Positions 1-9,187 of a DNA stretch of 64,000 bases are shown piece by piece (within the stretch, counting starts at the first letter, position 1; each line of letters starts with the position of its first letter). The stretch covers positions 62,001 through 126,000 of the forward strand of contig JAOSKN010000003.1 of the NCBI GenBank assembly GCA_027493525.1. Direction: 5' to 3'. The notes beneath the pieces were generated by a model. That model saw only the letters and a list, made by a program, of their open reading frames with translations. It did no database searches and had not been told where the DNA came from. The translations under genes were made by a program, and so were the position numbers. Origin of the DNA: Planctomycetota bacterium. Its GTDB lineage: Bacteria > Planctomycetota > SZUA-567 > H5-PLA8.

Positions 1-251
1 CCGGCGACGCGGCGGTGGTCAAGGCGTTCCTCGCCGAGGTGCCCGCGAACCTGGCGAAGCTGGACCTCAAGAAGGACGCCGACAAGGCGTCGTTCCTGAA
101 GCAGTTCGAGAGCTACAAGGGCGCGCAGATCGTCTCGTCGCAACGCATGGCCGCGGCGGGCATCGGGATGGTCAAGTACGCCGATGCGAACGGGGCCGAG
201 AAAGAGCAGCGCATGCAGAACGCCGGCGGGCGCTGGAAACTCGTTCTTTAG
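1..251 (+). CDS. C-terminal end of a small hypothetical protein (partial)
   Basis: The reading frame is open to the left edge of the window and stops with TAG at 249-251, so only about 82 C-terminal residues are seen. The last part, with KYADANGAEKEQRM followed by GGRWKLVL, resembles the final strands of NTF2-like (DUF4878 or SnoaL-type) domains, where a polar hairpin precedes a W-K-I/L strand. That resemblance is by eye only. The stop lies 3 bp before the ATG of the AraC regulator, so the two may be co-transcribed. The start and any signal peptide are outside the window. Confidence 0.6.
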   Translation, partial: GDAAVVKAFLAEVPANLAKLDLKKDADKASFLKQFESYKGAQIVSSQRMAAAGIGMVKYADANGAEKEQRMQNAGGRWKLVL

Positions 252-254
252 CGC

Positions 255-1178
255 ATGCCTTCCCGCAAGGCCACGCGGATGCGCCGGCTCGAACCGGTGT
301 TGGGCCGCTCGGCGGAGGATCTCGAGCGCACGGGCCTGCCCGTGCCGTGGGTCCGTTCGGTCGTCTTCAAGGAAAAGCGGCGGGACTACGTCTTCCCGGG
401 GGAGCGGCATCCCGGGCTGGAACTGTGCTACGTGGACCGCGGCGCGGTGCACGCGCACGTCAGCGGCGGGCGCGGCCGTGCCATCGATATGCTCGCCGCG
501 GCGGGCACGCTGCTGGCCTGGCTCCCTGGCGAATTTCACAGCCTGTACGCCGCGCCGGGTCCCGCGCCGAACATCGTTTCAATCCACGCGCTGGGTCCGC
601 TGCCGCCGGGAACCGCGAACCTTTCCAAGCGCGCCATCGTGCTTGAGGCCGCCGAGCGCGCGCTCGTCAAGCGGCTCATCGAAGAGCACGCCTCCGGCGG
701 CGCGGCGACGGCCCAACTCCAGAGCGCGCTGCTGCTCGAGCTGCTCGTGCCGGTCATCCGGCGCGCGCAGGCCGAGCGCGCGGCCCCGCGGCGCGCGGCG
801 CCCGACAACATCCACCGCTTGCAGGGCCTGCTGGTCGAGGAGGCGCGGGCCGAGATCGAGCGCCGGCTCGCGAGCCGCGAGGAGGTTTCCGTTACGGACC
901 TCGCGCGCGCGCTCCAGATCAGCCCGAGCCACCTCAGTCACACCTTTCGCGAGGCGGCCGGGCGGAGCGTGATGGCCTACGTCCGCGCAGAGCGCATGAA
1001 GCACGCCAGCGAGCGGCTGCGCGACTCGGCGCTCTCGATCACCGACATCGCGCGCGCCTGCGGGTTCGAGTCGATTCACGCCTTCAGCCGCGCCTTCAAG
1101 CGGGAGACGGGATACGCGCCGCGGGACTACGCGCGGAGCGTGAGGCCGGAAAAAGAGAATGCAAAACGTAAAACGTAA
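255..1178 (+). CDS. AraC-family transcriptional regulator
   Basis: A 307-residue protein. The N-terminal two thirds looks like a cupin-type sensory domain (residues about 30-120: YVFPGERHPGLELCYVDRG, then a stretch ending PGEFHSLY). The C-terminal 100 residues form the tandem helix-turn-helix of AraC proteins: VTDLARALQISPSHLSHTF is the first HTH and ITDIARACGFESIHAFSRAF the second, followed by the usual GYAPRDYR-type end. It probably binds a small ligand and controls a nearby operon; the target cannot be read from the sequence. The final codons (A-K-R-K-T-stop) are encoded by a 7-bp tandem repeat array, so the native C-terminus may have been altered by repeat growth. Confidence 0.9.
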   Translation: MPSRKATRMRRLEPVLGRSAEDLERTGLPVPWVRSVVFKEKRRDYVFPGERHPGLELCYVDRGAVHAHVSGGRGRAIDMLAAAGTLLAWLPGEFHSLYAAPGPAPNIVSIHALGPLPPGTANLSKRAIVLEAAERALVKRLIEEHASGGAATAQLQSALLLELLVPVIRRAQAERAAPRRAAPDNIHRLQGLLVEEARAEIERRLASREEVSVTDLARALQISPSHLSHTFREAAGRSVMAYVRAERMKHASERLRDSALSITDIARACGFESIHAFSRAFKRETGYAPRDYARSVRPEKENAKRKT

Positions 1179-1190
1179 AACGTAAAACGT
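1163..1190 (+). repeat. Heptanucleotide tandem array (AAAACGT)4
   Basis: Four perfect AAAACGT units plus a trailing AAAA. The array overlaps the stop codon of the AraC gene (1176-1178). The same unit recurs, slightly decayed, at 26046-26066, and its complement occurs at 1241-1261. Confidence 0.9.
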
Positions 1191-1240
1191 AAAAGAACCT
1201 TTGGCGCTCATGCATCGGGCAAATGCTTGTCGCAAGATCC

Positions 1241-1261
1241 ATTTACGACTCTCGTTTTACG
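1241..1261 (-). repeat. Decayed heptad array, complement of AAAACGT
   Basis: Three 7-bp units read ATTTACG, ACTCTCG and TTTTACG on the plus strand. The third is the reverse complement of CGTAAAA, so this short array faces the one at 1163-1190 and could pair with it. The rest of the gap to the acetyl-CoA synthetase gene shows no gene. Confidence 0.5.
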
Positions 1262-1440
1262 TCCTTAACCCGTCTGCGCATTCAAATGCGATTCTTAAAC
1301 CCGGTACGTCGCCGACACGGTCGGTTCACCCGACTTCTCCCTCGCCTTGACGCTCCACCTGCCAACCTCCATACTGATACCGACTTCCACGGAAATCCGA
1401 GAAGCCTGCCGCAGCGAAGCTAAAAGGGGAGAGCGCGCCG

Positions 1441-3471
1441 ATGGCCAAGGCCAAGAAGAAAGTGGCGAAATCGAAGCAGGGCGTTTCAAAGAAGACCGCC
1501 CGGCCCAAGCCCCGCCCGCAGGGGAAGAAGCCGCCGCGCCCCCAAGCGCCCGCCGGCGCGTACGTCCCGCCCGAGACTTTTTCGCGCCGCGCGCACGTGA
1601 AGTCGATGGCCGAGTACGAAAAGCTGCACCGCGAGTCGGCGAAGAATCCGGAGAAGTTCTGGGCGGGCGTCGCGAAGGAACTGCACTGGTTCGAGCCCTG
1701 GACGAAGGCGCTCGAGTGGAAGGCGCCCCACGCCAAGTGGTTCGTGGGCGGCAAGACCAACCTCAGCTACAACTGCCTGGATCGGCACCTGTCCACGCAT
1801 CGCCGCAATAAGGCCGCGATCGTGTGGGAAGGCGAGCCGGGCGACGTTCGAACCCTGACCTACCAGCAACTTCACTCGGAAGTTTGCCGCTTCGCCAACG
1901 CGCTGAAGAGCCTGGGCGTGGGCAAGGGCGACCGCGTGGCCGTGTACATGGGCATGGTGCCCGAACTGGCCGTCACGATCCTGGCTTGCGCGCGGATCGG
2001 CGCGATTCACTCGGTGGTCTTCGGGGGCTTCTCGACGAACGCCATCGTGGACCGCGTGCACGACTGCCAGGCCAAGGCGATCGTGACCTGCGACGGGGCC
2101 TGGCGGCGCGGGAGCGTCGTGCCGCTGAAGAAAACCGTGGACGAGGCCGTCGAGAAGTGCCCGACCATCGAGAACGTCGTCGTGTGCCGGCGCACGGGCA
2201 ACGACGTGGCGATGCACCCGGGCCGGGACCACTGGTGGCACGAACTCGTCGCCGGGGAGAAAGACACCTGCCCCGCGACCCCGCTCGACAGCGAGCACAG
2301 CCTTTTCATCCTCTATACCAGCGGGAGCACGGGCAAGCCGAAGGGCATCCACCACACCACCGGCGGCTACATGACCGGCACGTACCTGACCAGCAAGCTG
2401 GTCTTCGACCTGCGCGACGAGGACGTCTACTGGTGCACGGCCGACATCGGCTGGGTCACCGGGCACAGCTACATCGTCTACGGCCCGCTGGCCAACGGCG
2501 CCACGAGCATGATGTACGAAGGCGCGCCCAACCATCCGGCGCCCGACCGCTTCTGGGAGATCATCGAGCGGCACAAGGTCAACGTCTTCTACACGGCGCC
2601 GACCGCGATTCGCGCGTTCATCAAGTGGGGCGAGCAGCACCCGAACAAGCACGACCTTTCCAGCCTGCGCCTGCTGGGCACCGTGGGCGAACCGATCAAC
2701 CCCGAGGCCTGGCGCTGGTATCACGCGGTGATCGGGCACAAGCGCTGCCCCATCGTGGACACTTGGTGGCAGACCGAGACCGGCTCGATCATGATCAGCC
2801 CGCTGCCCGGCGCGACGCCCACGAAGCCCGGCAGCGCGACGATGCCGCTCCCCGGGATCTTCCCGGAGGTCGTGGACAAGGCCACGGGCAAGGCCGTGCC
2901 CGACGGCGAGCAGGGCCTGCTGGTCGTGCGCAAGCCCTGGCCTTCGATGCTGCGCGGGATCTGGGGCGACGACAAGCGTTTCAAGGACGTCTACTGGAGC
3001 GCCGTCGAGGGCAGCTACTTCACCGGGGACGGCGCCGTCAAGGACGCCGACGGCTACTTCTGGATCATTGGCCGCGTCGACGACGTGATCATCGTCAGCG
3101 GGCACAACCTGGGCACGGCGGAAGTCGAGAGCGCGCTGGTCAGCCACCCGTCCGTCGCCGAGGCCGCCGTGATCGGCGTGCCCGACGAGATGACCGGGCA
3201 TGCCATCGCCGCCTTTGTGACGCTCAAGGACGGCAAGGCGCCCGGCGACGCGCTGAAGGACGAACTGAAAGCGCACGTCGCTCACGAGATCGGGCCCATC
3301 GCCAAGCCCAAACAGATCCGCTTCACCGGCGCGCTGCCCAAAACCCGCAGCGGAAAGATCATGCGCCGGCTCCTGCGCGACATCGCCAGCGGGAAACAGC
3401 AGATCGGCGACACGACCACACTGGAAGATTACAGCATTCTGGCGAAGCTTAAGGAGAGCGACGAGGGGTAG
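1441..3471 (+). CDS. acsA: Acetate--CoA ligase (acetyl-CoA synthetase)
   Basis: A 676-residue AMP-forming enzyme of the ANL superfamily that converts acetate, ATP and CoA to acetyl-CoA, AMP and PPi in the cytoplasm. The P-loop [11 protein letters not shown] sits at 292-302. Other signatures are DTWWQTETG (A5), YFTGDGA and [16 protein letters not shown] around the domain hinge, and [11 protein letters not shown] near the C-terminus; its catalytic lysine is K639, the residue acetylated in regulated Acs enzymes. Length is close to the usual 650, but residues 1-45 form a Lys/Ala/Pro-rich basic tail not found in classical Acs. A purine-rich AAAGGGGA lies about 10 bp before the ATG. A 7-bp repeat array starts 5 bp after the stop codon. 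Confidence 0.97.
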   Translation: MAKAKKKVAKSKQGVSKKTARPKPRPQGKKPPRPQAPAGAYVPPETFSRRAHVKSMAEYEKLHRESAKNPEKFWAGVAKELHWFEPWTKALEWKAPHAKWFVGGKTNLSYNCLDRHLSTHRRNKAAIVWEGEPGDVRTLTYQQLHSEVCRFANALKSLGVGKGDRVAVYMGMVPELAVTILACARIGAIHSVVFGGFSTNAIVDRVHDCQAKAIVTCDGAWRRGSVVPLKKTVDEAVEKCPTIENVVVCRRTGNDVAMHPGRDHWWHELVAGEKDTCPATPLDSEHSLFILYTSGSTGKPKGIHHTTGGYMTGTYLTSKLVFDLRDEDVYWCTADIGWVTGHSYIVYGPLANGATSMMYEGAPNHPAPDRFWEIIERHKVNVFYTAPTAIRAFIKWGEQHPNKHDLSSLRLLGTVGEPINPEAWRWYHAVIGHKRCPIVDTWWQTETGSIMISPLPGATPTKPGSATMPLPGIFPEVVDKATGKAVPDGEQGLLVVRKPWPSMLRGIWGDDKRFKDVYWSAVEGSYFTGDGAVKDADGYFWIIGRVDDVIIVSGHNLGTAEVESALVSHPSVAEAAVIGVPDEMTGHAIAAFVTLKDGKAPGDALKDELKAHVAHEIGPIAKPKQIRFTGALPKTRSGKIMRRLLRDIASGKQQIGDTTTLEDYSILAKLKESDEG

Positions 3472-3475
3472 GGTA

Positions 3476-3510
3476 GTTCCGAGTTCCGAGTTCCGAGTTC
3501 CGAGTTCCGA
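3476..3510 (+). repeat. Heptanucleotide tandem array (GTTCCGA)5
   Basis: Five perfect GTTCCGA units, 35 bp in all, starting 5 bp after the acsA stop. The unit differs from those of the other arrays in this window but has the same period of 7. Confidence 0.93.
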
Positions 3511-3575
3511 GCGGGATTCCTTGCCGGTCAACGGGTACGCGGCATGCTTCTAACGGGGTCGTGGCGAAAGCGCAT

Positions 3576-3872
3576 ATGCCCAACGAATCGCAAGCGCCGC
3601 AGGACGCCGCAGGCAAAGATGCCTTCGAGTACCACATCCTTTTCTGTCTCAACGCGCTGAAGCAGGGCGGCGGCAAGCACTGCGCGTTCTATATGGACGA
3701 TTTCGAAGGCTGCGACGAACGCACCATGCGGATCATCCAGAGCCGCGTGGGCGTGGTTGGCTACCAGACCAAGGATTTCACCGACCCAGCGGGGAAGTAC
3801 AAGGGGTTCTGGGCGTGGCATCCGAGCCAAGCGTCTTCCAGCAGCCTGCCTCAGTCGGGCGGCAAGTCCTGA
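3576..3872 (+). CDS. Small hypothetical protein
   Basis: A 98-residue protein (103 if the GTG at 3561 is used). It has a compact, gene-like composition: FEYHILFCLNALKQGGGKHCAFYMDDFEG, then RIIQSRVGVVGYQTKDF and KGFWAWHP. No domain is recognised. There is no signal peptide or membrane segment, so it is probably cytosolic. It sits alone between acsA and the zinc-ribbon membrane protein. Codon use resembles its neighbours, and the opposite strand has no competing gene. Confidence 0.55.
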   Translation: MPNESQAPQDAAGKDAFEYHILFCLNALKQGGGKHCAFYMDDFEGCDERTMRIIQSRVGVVGYQTKDFTDPAGKYKGFWAWHPSQASSSSLPQSGGKS

Positions 3873-4044
3873 TGCGCGGGGCGCTTATTCCGCCGTTCTC
3901 GAATTTTTGAAGCAATCTGCGCATTAAATTCACATTCCGAGAATTCGATTTATCCGAGTTAATCGCCGGCACTGTCTGGATTGGCGCGCCGCGTTGAATT
4001 ATTCTTGGGCTTCAGCAAGCGTGAATCGCGCGGACAAATCCAGC

Positions 4045-5340
4045 ATGAAATTTTTCTTCTGCGAGACCTGTGGAAAGCGGCTGACCGACGGCGACCTCGC
4101 CGCCGGACAGGGGCGCGACAAGAAGCTCCGCGGCGTCTTCTGCAGCGCGTGCGCGCAGGGCGTGATGACGCTGGAGACGTTGCCGCTTTCGGAACGCGAG
4201 GCGCGCAAGGTGGTCGCATCGGAGGCCGCTGCGGACCGGGGCGCGCGCTCTTCCGAGCAACTACCCGCCGGCGCGCGCGCGCAACCGCGCGCCGGCGCTC
4301 GACCTGGCGCATACGGTTACACGCCGCCCAAGGCCAAGGTGGGCGCGGGAACCTGGCTCGGGACCGCGGTCGCCGGCGGAGTGCTTCTGGCGCTCGGCGT
4401 GCTGCTGCTGGCCGGCGGCGGCACGACGCCGCGCGCGCAGCCTCGCGCTCCCGCCGACGGCTCGCTTGCCGCCGCGGCCGAGACGAAGACCGAGCCCATC
4501 GCCGCGCCGCCGGCGCAACCCGCGCCCGCCCGGCCTCCCGAACCGGCGTCGCCCCCCGCGGAAGCCGGTTCGAGCGCGCCCGACCTGGATCGCCATGCGG
4601 CGGCGGCCTTCGAATCCCTGAGCCGCTTCGAGGGGCTCGCGCCCGACGATTGGGACGGGCGGCTCGCGCGGATCGAGGCGTTCCTGAAGGAGCACGGCGG
4701 GGCCGTCTTGCCGGCCGCGCGCGCGCGGGCCTTGCGCAGCGAGTTCCTTGCGCGGAAGCACCATCTCGAGTTCCGTGTGCCGCAGCATAAGGAGAGTTCG
4801 ACGGCGCCCGCGCCCGCCGCGCCCGCCGCGGCCGGCGGAAGCGTTGTGGCCCTCTTTAATGGGCGCGATCTCGAGGGGTTCGGCGCGGGCGCGGAGCGCT
4901 GGCAGGTGAGGGACGGCGCGCTCTATACCAACGCCTCCGACGGCAAGGCGAACATGCTCTTTCGCTTCAACTGCCTGCCCAAGGACTTCGACCTGAGCGC
5001 GCGGGTCTCGACGCGGGAGGGCGGTTACCGCTTCGGCTTTGGGTGCGAGGGTTTCGACCTGTACGTCGGGCGCGCTCTTGACGGCAGCGTGACCCTGTCG
5101 CGCTACGAGAGCAAGGCCGAGAAGACGTTGGGGACCGCGGCGGGCAAACTCAGCGGGGACGCGCACACGTTCCGCATCCGGGTCAAGAACGGGGACTTGA
5201 AGATTTTCGTCGACGGGCAGGCGTTCTTCGACGAGCCCGGCGCCGCCGGGCACGGCCAGCCCATGCGCCACCTTTATATTTTCAGCAGTTGGCGCGGCGA
5301 GACGACGATTCACGAGCTTGGCGTAGCGCCCGCCGAGTAG
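4045..5340 (+). CDS. Zinc-ribbon membrane protein with C-terminal beta-sandwich domain
   Basis: A 431-residue protein from the ATG that gives MKFFFCETCGKRL. Residues 1-40 hold two CxxC knuckles (CETC, CSAC). A low-complexity stretch follows, then one membrane helix (about 95-120, GTAVAGGVLLALGVLLLAGG), a Pro/Ala-rich linker, a short helical region and a C-terminal domain of about 170 residues. That domain begins VVALFNGRDLEGF, the signature opening of DUF1080 (3-keto-disaccharide hydrolase/concanavalin-like) domains, and continues with FDLSARVSTREGGYRFGFG and LKIFVDGQAFFDEP. The topology suggests a cytosolic zinc ribbon and an extracytoplasmic sugar-binding-type domain. The protein at 40563-41918 has the same layout. 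A TTG 51 bp upstream is in frame but unlikely as a start. It ends 2 bp from the convergent TPR gene. Confidence 0.8.
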   Translation: MKFFFCETCGKRLTDGDLAAGQGRDKKLRGVFCSACAQGVMTLETLPLSEREARKVVASEAAADRGARSSEQLPAGARAQPRAGARPGAYGYTPPKAKVGAGTWLGTAVAGGVLLALGVLLLAGGGTTPRAQPRAPADGSLAAAAETKTEPIAAPPAQPAPARPPEPASPPAEAGSSAPDLDRHAAAAFESLSRFEGLAPDDWDGRLARIEAFLKEHGGAVLPAARARALRSEFLARKHHLEFRVPQHKESSTAPAPAAPAAAGGSVVALFNGRDLEGFGAGAERWQVRDGALYTNASDGKANMLFRFNCLPKDFDLSARVSTREGGYRFGFGCEGFDLYVGRALDGSVTLSRYESKAEKTLGTAAGKLSGDAHTFRIRVKNGDLKIFVDGQAFFDEPGAAGHGQPMRHLYIFSSWRGETTIHELGVAPAE

Positions 5341-5342
5341 AC

Positions 5343-6113
5343 TCATTTGGGCTCGGCGGGCGGTTCCGGCCGCTCCAGCTTGTCCAGCAGGTCCTTGGCC
5401 ATCCGCGCATAGTACAACTCGGGCGGGAACTGCGCGGCCAGCGCCAGCGCCTCGCGGGCTTGGGCTGGGCGGCCGGTGTGCAGGTAGTGGTATCCGAGCA
5501 GGCACTGCTCCAGCGCCTTAAAGGAAGGGTCGATGTAGACGATCGTGAAGCCCGGCAGCCAGGCGCGCCGAGGCGGCCGGCTCAAGTAGTCCTCCACGCA
5601 GCGTTCGGCTTCCTCGGCCTGGCCGCGGCGGAGTTCGAAATGCGCTCGTGGCAGGAGCGTGTAGGGGAGTTCGCCCAATTCGGCCTCTGCGGCCTCGAGT
5701 TGTCGCGCGACAATCACCCCTTCCTGGCCCATGAAAAGGTCGTTCAGGGCCGCGTTGAGGAAGTAAAAACCGCGCACCTTGCCGGGCAGGTCGCGCGAGT
5801 CGACGCTTTCCAGGGTCGCGCGGCTCTCTTCGAACCTTCCCAGCCGGTGCAGCATCACGCCCACGTTGTAGCGCAGCACCGGTTCCTGGCGCTGGCCCTG
5901 GTACTTGCGGGCGAGTTCCTTGGAGACGGCGAGGGCCTGCGCGTACTTGCCTTCGCGCGAAAGGCACATCGGGACGCGCAGCGGCTTCATGCGCCGCATG
6001 ACGCCGTCGACCGCGACCAGCGCCACGAAGACGATCAACGCCAGGACCGACTGCTGGGCCACGAGCAGCGCGAGGCAGAGGCCCAACCCCAGCATCCACC
6101 CCAGGCAGCCCAT
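5343..6113 (-). CDS. TPR-like membrane protein
   Basis: A 256-residue protein. The first 40 residues form one or two hydrophobic helices (MGCLGWMLGLGLCLALLV, then VLALIVFVALVAVDGV). The rest is alpha-helical with tetratricopeptide-like helix pairs: GKYAQALAVSKELARKY, YNVGVMLHRLGRFEESRATLE, and LLGYHYLHTGRPAQAREALALA. It is probably a membrane-anchored scaffold or assembly factor; no partner can be named. It lies 22 bp downstream of a Gfo/Idh/MocA gene on the same strand. A longer frame continues upstream, but its translation is Ser/Pro/Arg-rich and is only the shadow of the neighbour. Confidence 0.75.
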   Translation of the reverse strand: MGCLGWMLGLGLCLALLVAQQSVLALIVFVALVAVDGVMRRMKPLRVPMCLSREGKYAQALAVSKELARKYQGQRQEPVLRYNVGVMLHRLGRFEESRATLESVDSRDLPGKVRGFYFLNAALNDLFMGQEGVIVARQLEAAEAELGELPYTLLPRAHFELRRGQAEEAERCVEDYLSRPPRRAWLPGFTIVYIDPSFKALEQCLLGYHYLHTGRPAQAREALALAAQFPPELYYARMAKDLLDKLERPEPPAEPK

Positions 6114-6135
6114 CGTACGTTCCTCGCGCGCCTGC

Positions 6136-7182
6136 CTACGCGGTGATGCGCACTTCGCGCCCGGTCGCCGCGGAACGGTACAGCCCGTCGAGGACGCGCT
6201 GCACGCGCAGCCCGTCTTCGGGGCCGCCCAACGGCTCGCGGTTCTTGCGGACCGCCTCGACCATGTCGGCGTAGGACGAGAGGTTTCCGGACTTGGAGAC
6301 CTGGACGGTCCCGCTGAGCTTTTGCCCGTTGCGTTCGGTGTGAAATTCGCCGACGAACTGGTAGGTCCCATTCTCGTTGCGATGGACCAGGGTCCCGGCG
6401 GTGCCCATGACGGTGGTGTTCATCGATTCGGCGTCGCCCTGGTGCCCGCCCCAGGAAATCTCGAGGACCAGCGAGGCGCCGTTGTCGAAGCGAATGAAGC
6501 CGCAGGCGAGGTCTTCGCAGTCGAACTTGGCCTTCTGCTTCTTCGCCTTGGCTTGGGCAATCCGTTCGTGTGCCGCGCCGCTGACGCTGACCGGCCGCAC
6601 CTTACCCAGCAGCCACATGGCCAGGTCGATGCGATGGACGCCCAGATCGATCAGCGGGCCGCCGCCGCTCATGGCCTTCAGCCCGAACCAGCCCCCGAAC
6701 TTGGGGAACCCGTCGCGCCGCGTCCAGCGCGTGAGGGCGTGGTAGGGCGTCCCGAGGAATCCGTCGTCGGCGAGGTCCTTGAGCGCGCGGGCGGCCGGCG
6801 TGAAGCGGTACGAGAGGTTGATGCCCAGTTTGCGGCGCTTCTTTCGCGCGGTGTCCGCCATGCGCTGCGCCTGGGCGACGTTCATGGCCATGGGTTTTTC
6901 GCAAAGCACGTGCGCCCCGGCTTTAAGGCATTCGAGCGTCGTCGGCGCGTGCAGGCAATTGGGCAGCGCGACCGAGACCAAGTCAGGCTTCTCGACCTTC
7001 AGCATCTTGAAGTGGTCGGTGTAGCAATGCTCCTGCCCCACGGTGGACGCCCATTCGGCGAGGCGGTTGGGATCCAGGTCGGCGACGGCGCAGAGTTCGG
7101 CGTCGGGGCATTCCTGATACCCCTTGGCATGATTGCGGCCCATGCCCAGGCCGATGACGGCGCAACGGACCTTCGAGGACAT
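6136..7182 (-). CDS. Gfo/Idh/MocA-family oxidoreductase
   Basis: A 348-residue NAD(P)-dependent oxidoreductase. The Rossmann motif VIGLGMGRNH is at the N-terminus, the family EKP motif appears as CEKPMAMN near residue 95, and the C-terminal alpha/beta domain includes GGGPLIDLGVHRIDLAMWLLG with the usual catalytic D-x3-H. Family members oxidise or reduce sugars, inositols and related polyols; the substrate is not predictable here. The start is fixed by a strong AAAGGAG ribosome site 8 bp upstream. It probably forms an operon with the TPR protein downstream. A paralogue lies at 18173-19216. Confidence 0.93.
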   Translation of the reverse strand: MSSKVRCAVIGLGMGRNHAKGYQECPDAELCAVADLDPNRLAEWASTVGQEHCYTDHFKMLKVEKPDLVSVALPNCLHAPTTLECLKAGAHVLCEKPMAMNVAQAQRMADTARKKRRKLGINLSYRFTPAARALKDLADDGFLGTPYHALTRWTRRDGFPKFGGWFGLKAMSGGGPLIDLGVHRIDLAMWLLGKVRPVSVSGAAHERIAQAKAKKQKAKFDCEDLACGFIRFDNGASLVLEISWGGHQGDAESMNTTVMGTAGTLVHRNENGTYQFVGEFHTERNGQKLSGTVQVSKSGNLSSYADMVEAVRKNREPLGGPEDGLRVQRVLDGLYRSAATGREVRITA

Positions 7183-7376
7183 CGCGGCGCTCCTTTGTTC
7201 CAGGTGGCTTGCCTCTTGGATGGTGGCGACTGGAAGACAAGGTATATTCAGCGGCCGGTATGCGCTCAAGTGACGCCGGGAGCCTGATTTGGTTGTCCGA
7301 ACGCCGGAAGCGCGGCCTACCAATGCCTGCCGAAGACGAGGCCTCCTTTCGCAGCGCCCCAGGTTGGGAACGACTC

Positions 7377-8831
7377 ATGCGCCGGACGCACCCGTTCGAA
7401 CTCCTGCTGCTGGCGATCTTCGCCGGATGGCAGACGCCAGCTCTGCCGGCAGGGGAAGGGGGGCTGGATGCGCTCACCCAGGCCGAGGCCGACGCCTGGG
7501 GTGAGCAGCTTTTCGCGTTGGTGGTCCAGGTTTCCGGCTGGCCCGCGCCGGAAAAGCGGCCAGGGATCGTCCTCGCGCAGGGCGAACAAGCCGGCGAACT
7601 GCTGGAGGCGGAATACGCCCGCTTCCTGCCTCAATTGCAGGGCGCGCTGCCGGAGGCCAAGCATCTCGGTGAGCAGGCGCTGGCGCGCTACCTTTTTAAC
7701 CGACGGGAGGTGCTGCTGGCGCCGGCCAACCTGGCCCTTGCCCCCGGCGTGGAAACGCTCGATCCGGCTGAGCGCGCCAAGGTGCTCAAGCTGGTCCTCG
7801 TCTACGCGCTGGACCTGGCCCTGCTTGACGCCAAGGTTCCGTTCGCGCCGGCTTATTACGCGCCCGGCAACCTGGACGCAACCCTGGCCCAACGCGCGGT
7901 CTGGGAAGGCCACGCCCGCCGGGCGCAGCGCGCCGCGGCCAAGGAACTGGGCTGCCGCGAGGAACTCCTGGATCTGGCCATTCAGCAGAGTTTCGCCACC
8001 CAGGCCCTGCGCCGCGAGGCTTCCCCCGAAGAGCGCGAACTGCGCCGCATGCAGAGCGCCAGCATCTGGCGCTTGGGCGAGGTCGGCGAGGCCTTCGTGC
8101 GCGCGGTCCTCGAAGCGCGCGGCCCGGCGGGGATCGAGCAGGCGCTCAAGGCCCCGCCTTTCCGCACCAGCCAGATCTTGTCGCCTTCGGACTGGCTCGA
8201 CGAAAAGAAGGCGGGCCGTCCGTCCGCCGAACAGCTCGCCCGCACTCTGGCCGACGCGGCGGCCGACTTCTTCCAGCCCGACGAATGGCGCAACGAGAGC
8301 CATCCGGTCGGCGCCCTCTCGCTGCGGGACTGGAATGCCTCGAAACTCTGGGCCGGCGGCGCGGGGCCGCGCTTCGAGGTGGCGCGCTCTTTCGATTACG
8401 ACTACCTCGCCGGTTGGGCGCTGATCGGCAACCGGCGCGAAGGCCTGGGCCAGCGCGCGGCCTCGCTGCATGCCTTTCGTTCGGCGCATGCCGCGCACCG
8501 CTTTTTCATCCATAAGGCCGAAGAGACCCGCGCGGACTGGTTCCGGCTGGCCGAGCAGCAGTATGTCTTCTCCCGCAGGGAGGTCCTTGCCGGGAAACAA
8601 CTGCTCATCCCGCCATCGCCCCTGGGGCTGGTGGATGAGGGCCTGGCGATGCTGGCGACCTTCTCGGCGACCCCGGCGGGCAAATCGGCGACGAGCAACT
8701 ACTACCTGTTGCGCAAGGGCACGTGGGTCCTGGAACTCGACGTGGACGCCGAACCGGAGCCCAAACATATGGAACTGATCAACGCGGCCTTCCTTAAAGG
8801 GTATCAAGCCTTGGAACTTACTGGCAAGTAG
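7377..8831 (+). CDS. Secreted hypothetical protein
   Basis: A 484-residue protein starting MRRTHPFELLLLAIFAGW, a plausible signal peptide ending near residue 28. The mature part is mainly helical and has no recognisable domain. Notable segments are YLFNRREVLLAP, a central block of charged helices with SPEERELRRMQS, and a C-terminal half with FDYDYLAGWALIG, RFFIHKAEETRADW and YYLLRKGTWVLELDVD. The last third, with a Y-Y-L-L-R-K-G strand, may be a small alpha/beta domain. Upstream in-frame starts exist but would hide the signal peptide. It is transcribed alone, divergent from the Gfo/Idh/MocA gene. Confidence 0.75.
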   Translation: MRRTHPFELLLLAIFAGWQTPALPAGEGGLDALTQAEADAWGEQLFALVVQVSGWPAPEKRPGIVLAQGEQAGELLEAEYARFLPQLQGALPEAKHLGEQALARYLFNRREVLLAPANLALAPGVETLDPAERAKVLKLVLVYALDLALLDAKVPFAPAYYAPGNLDATLAQRAVWEGHARRAQRAAAKELGCREELLDLAIQQSFATQALRREASPEERELRRMQSASIWRLGEVGEAFVRAVLEARGPAGIEQALKAPPFRTSQILSPSDWLDEKKAGRPSAEQLARTLADAAADFFQPDEWRNESHPVGALSLRDWNASKLWAGGAGPRFEVARSFDYDYLAGWALIGNRREGLGQRAASLHAFRSAHAAHRFFIHKAEETRADWFRLAEQQYVFSRREVLAGKQLLIPPSPLGLVDEGLAMLATFSATPAGKSATSNYYLLRKGTWVLELDVDAEPEPKHMELINAAFLKGYQALELTGK

Positions 8832-9187
8832 CGCGGGAGCGGCTGAGATGTCTATTGGATAGACCTGTCTGGGCGAGCCGGCATTCTAATGAGCTAGTGC
8901 ACTTTAGAATGAAGTGGGAGCCCGCTCCGGCGGGGCTAACCTATTAGCATTTCTTCAATTGAAACCAAAGGAAAGTCCACAAGCGGTAAGCAATCCGAAG
9001 GCAGGAAATGGAAAAGTACCCTCGCGCGAAGGGAAATCGGCGTATATAGGTCACCGATCTCTCGGTGGACCAGGGATTCGCTCAACTTCGTGCCCTGTCT
9101 AACCTTGAGCACTTAGGACTGCGTGGCAAGATACCTGCGGGACAAAGGTCCCGAGGCAGGGCTTTGTTTGCCGGATGGAGGCGGATT
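8832..9187 (+). other. 356-bp structured leader before the MoxR operon
   Basis: No gene is seen. The stretch is less GC-rich than its surroundings and carries several hairpins: GTCTAT-TGG-ATAGAC at 8850-8864; an 8-bp inverted repeat CATTCTAA/TTAGAATG at 8882-8911; CACCGA-TCTC-TCGGTG at about 9052-9065; and CCTGCGGGAC-AAAG-GTCCC...GCAGG at 9134-9160, followed by GCTTTGTTT, which looks like a weak terminator 20 bp before the MoxR ribosome site. It may be an untranslated leader with attenuation. It does not match a riboswitch or housekeeping RNA that I recognise. Confidence 0.35.

Noticed and set aside
1486-3531. Long open frame on the minus strand opposite acsA
   Set aside because: Its translation is Arg/Ala/Asp/His-rich and without motifs; it is the high-GC shadow of a well-supported gene.
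8941-9060. Possible RNase P RNA, because of AGGAAAGTCC
   Set aside because: The other universally conserved RNase P segments are absent.
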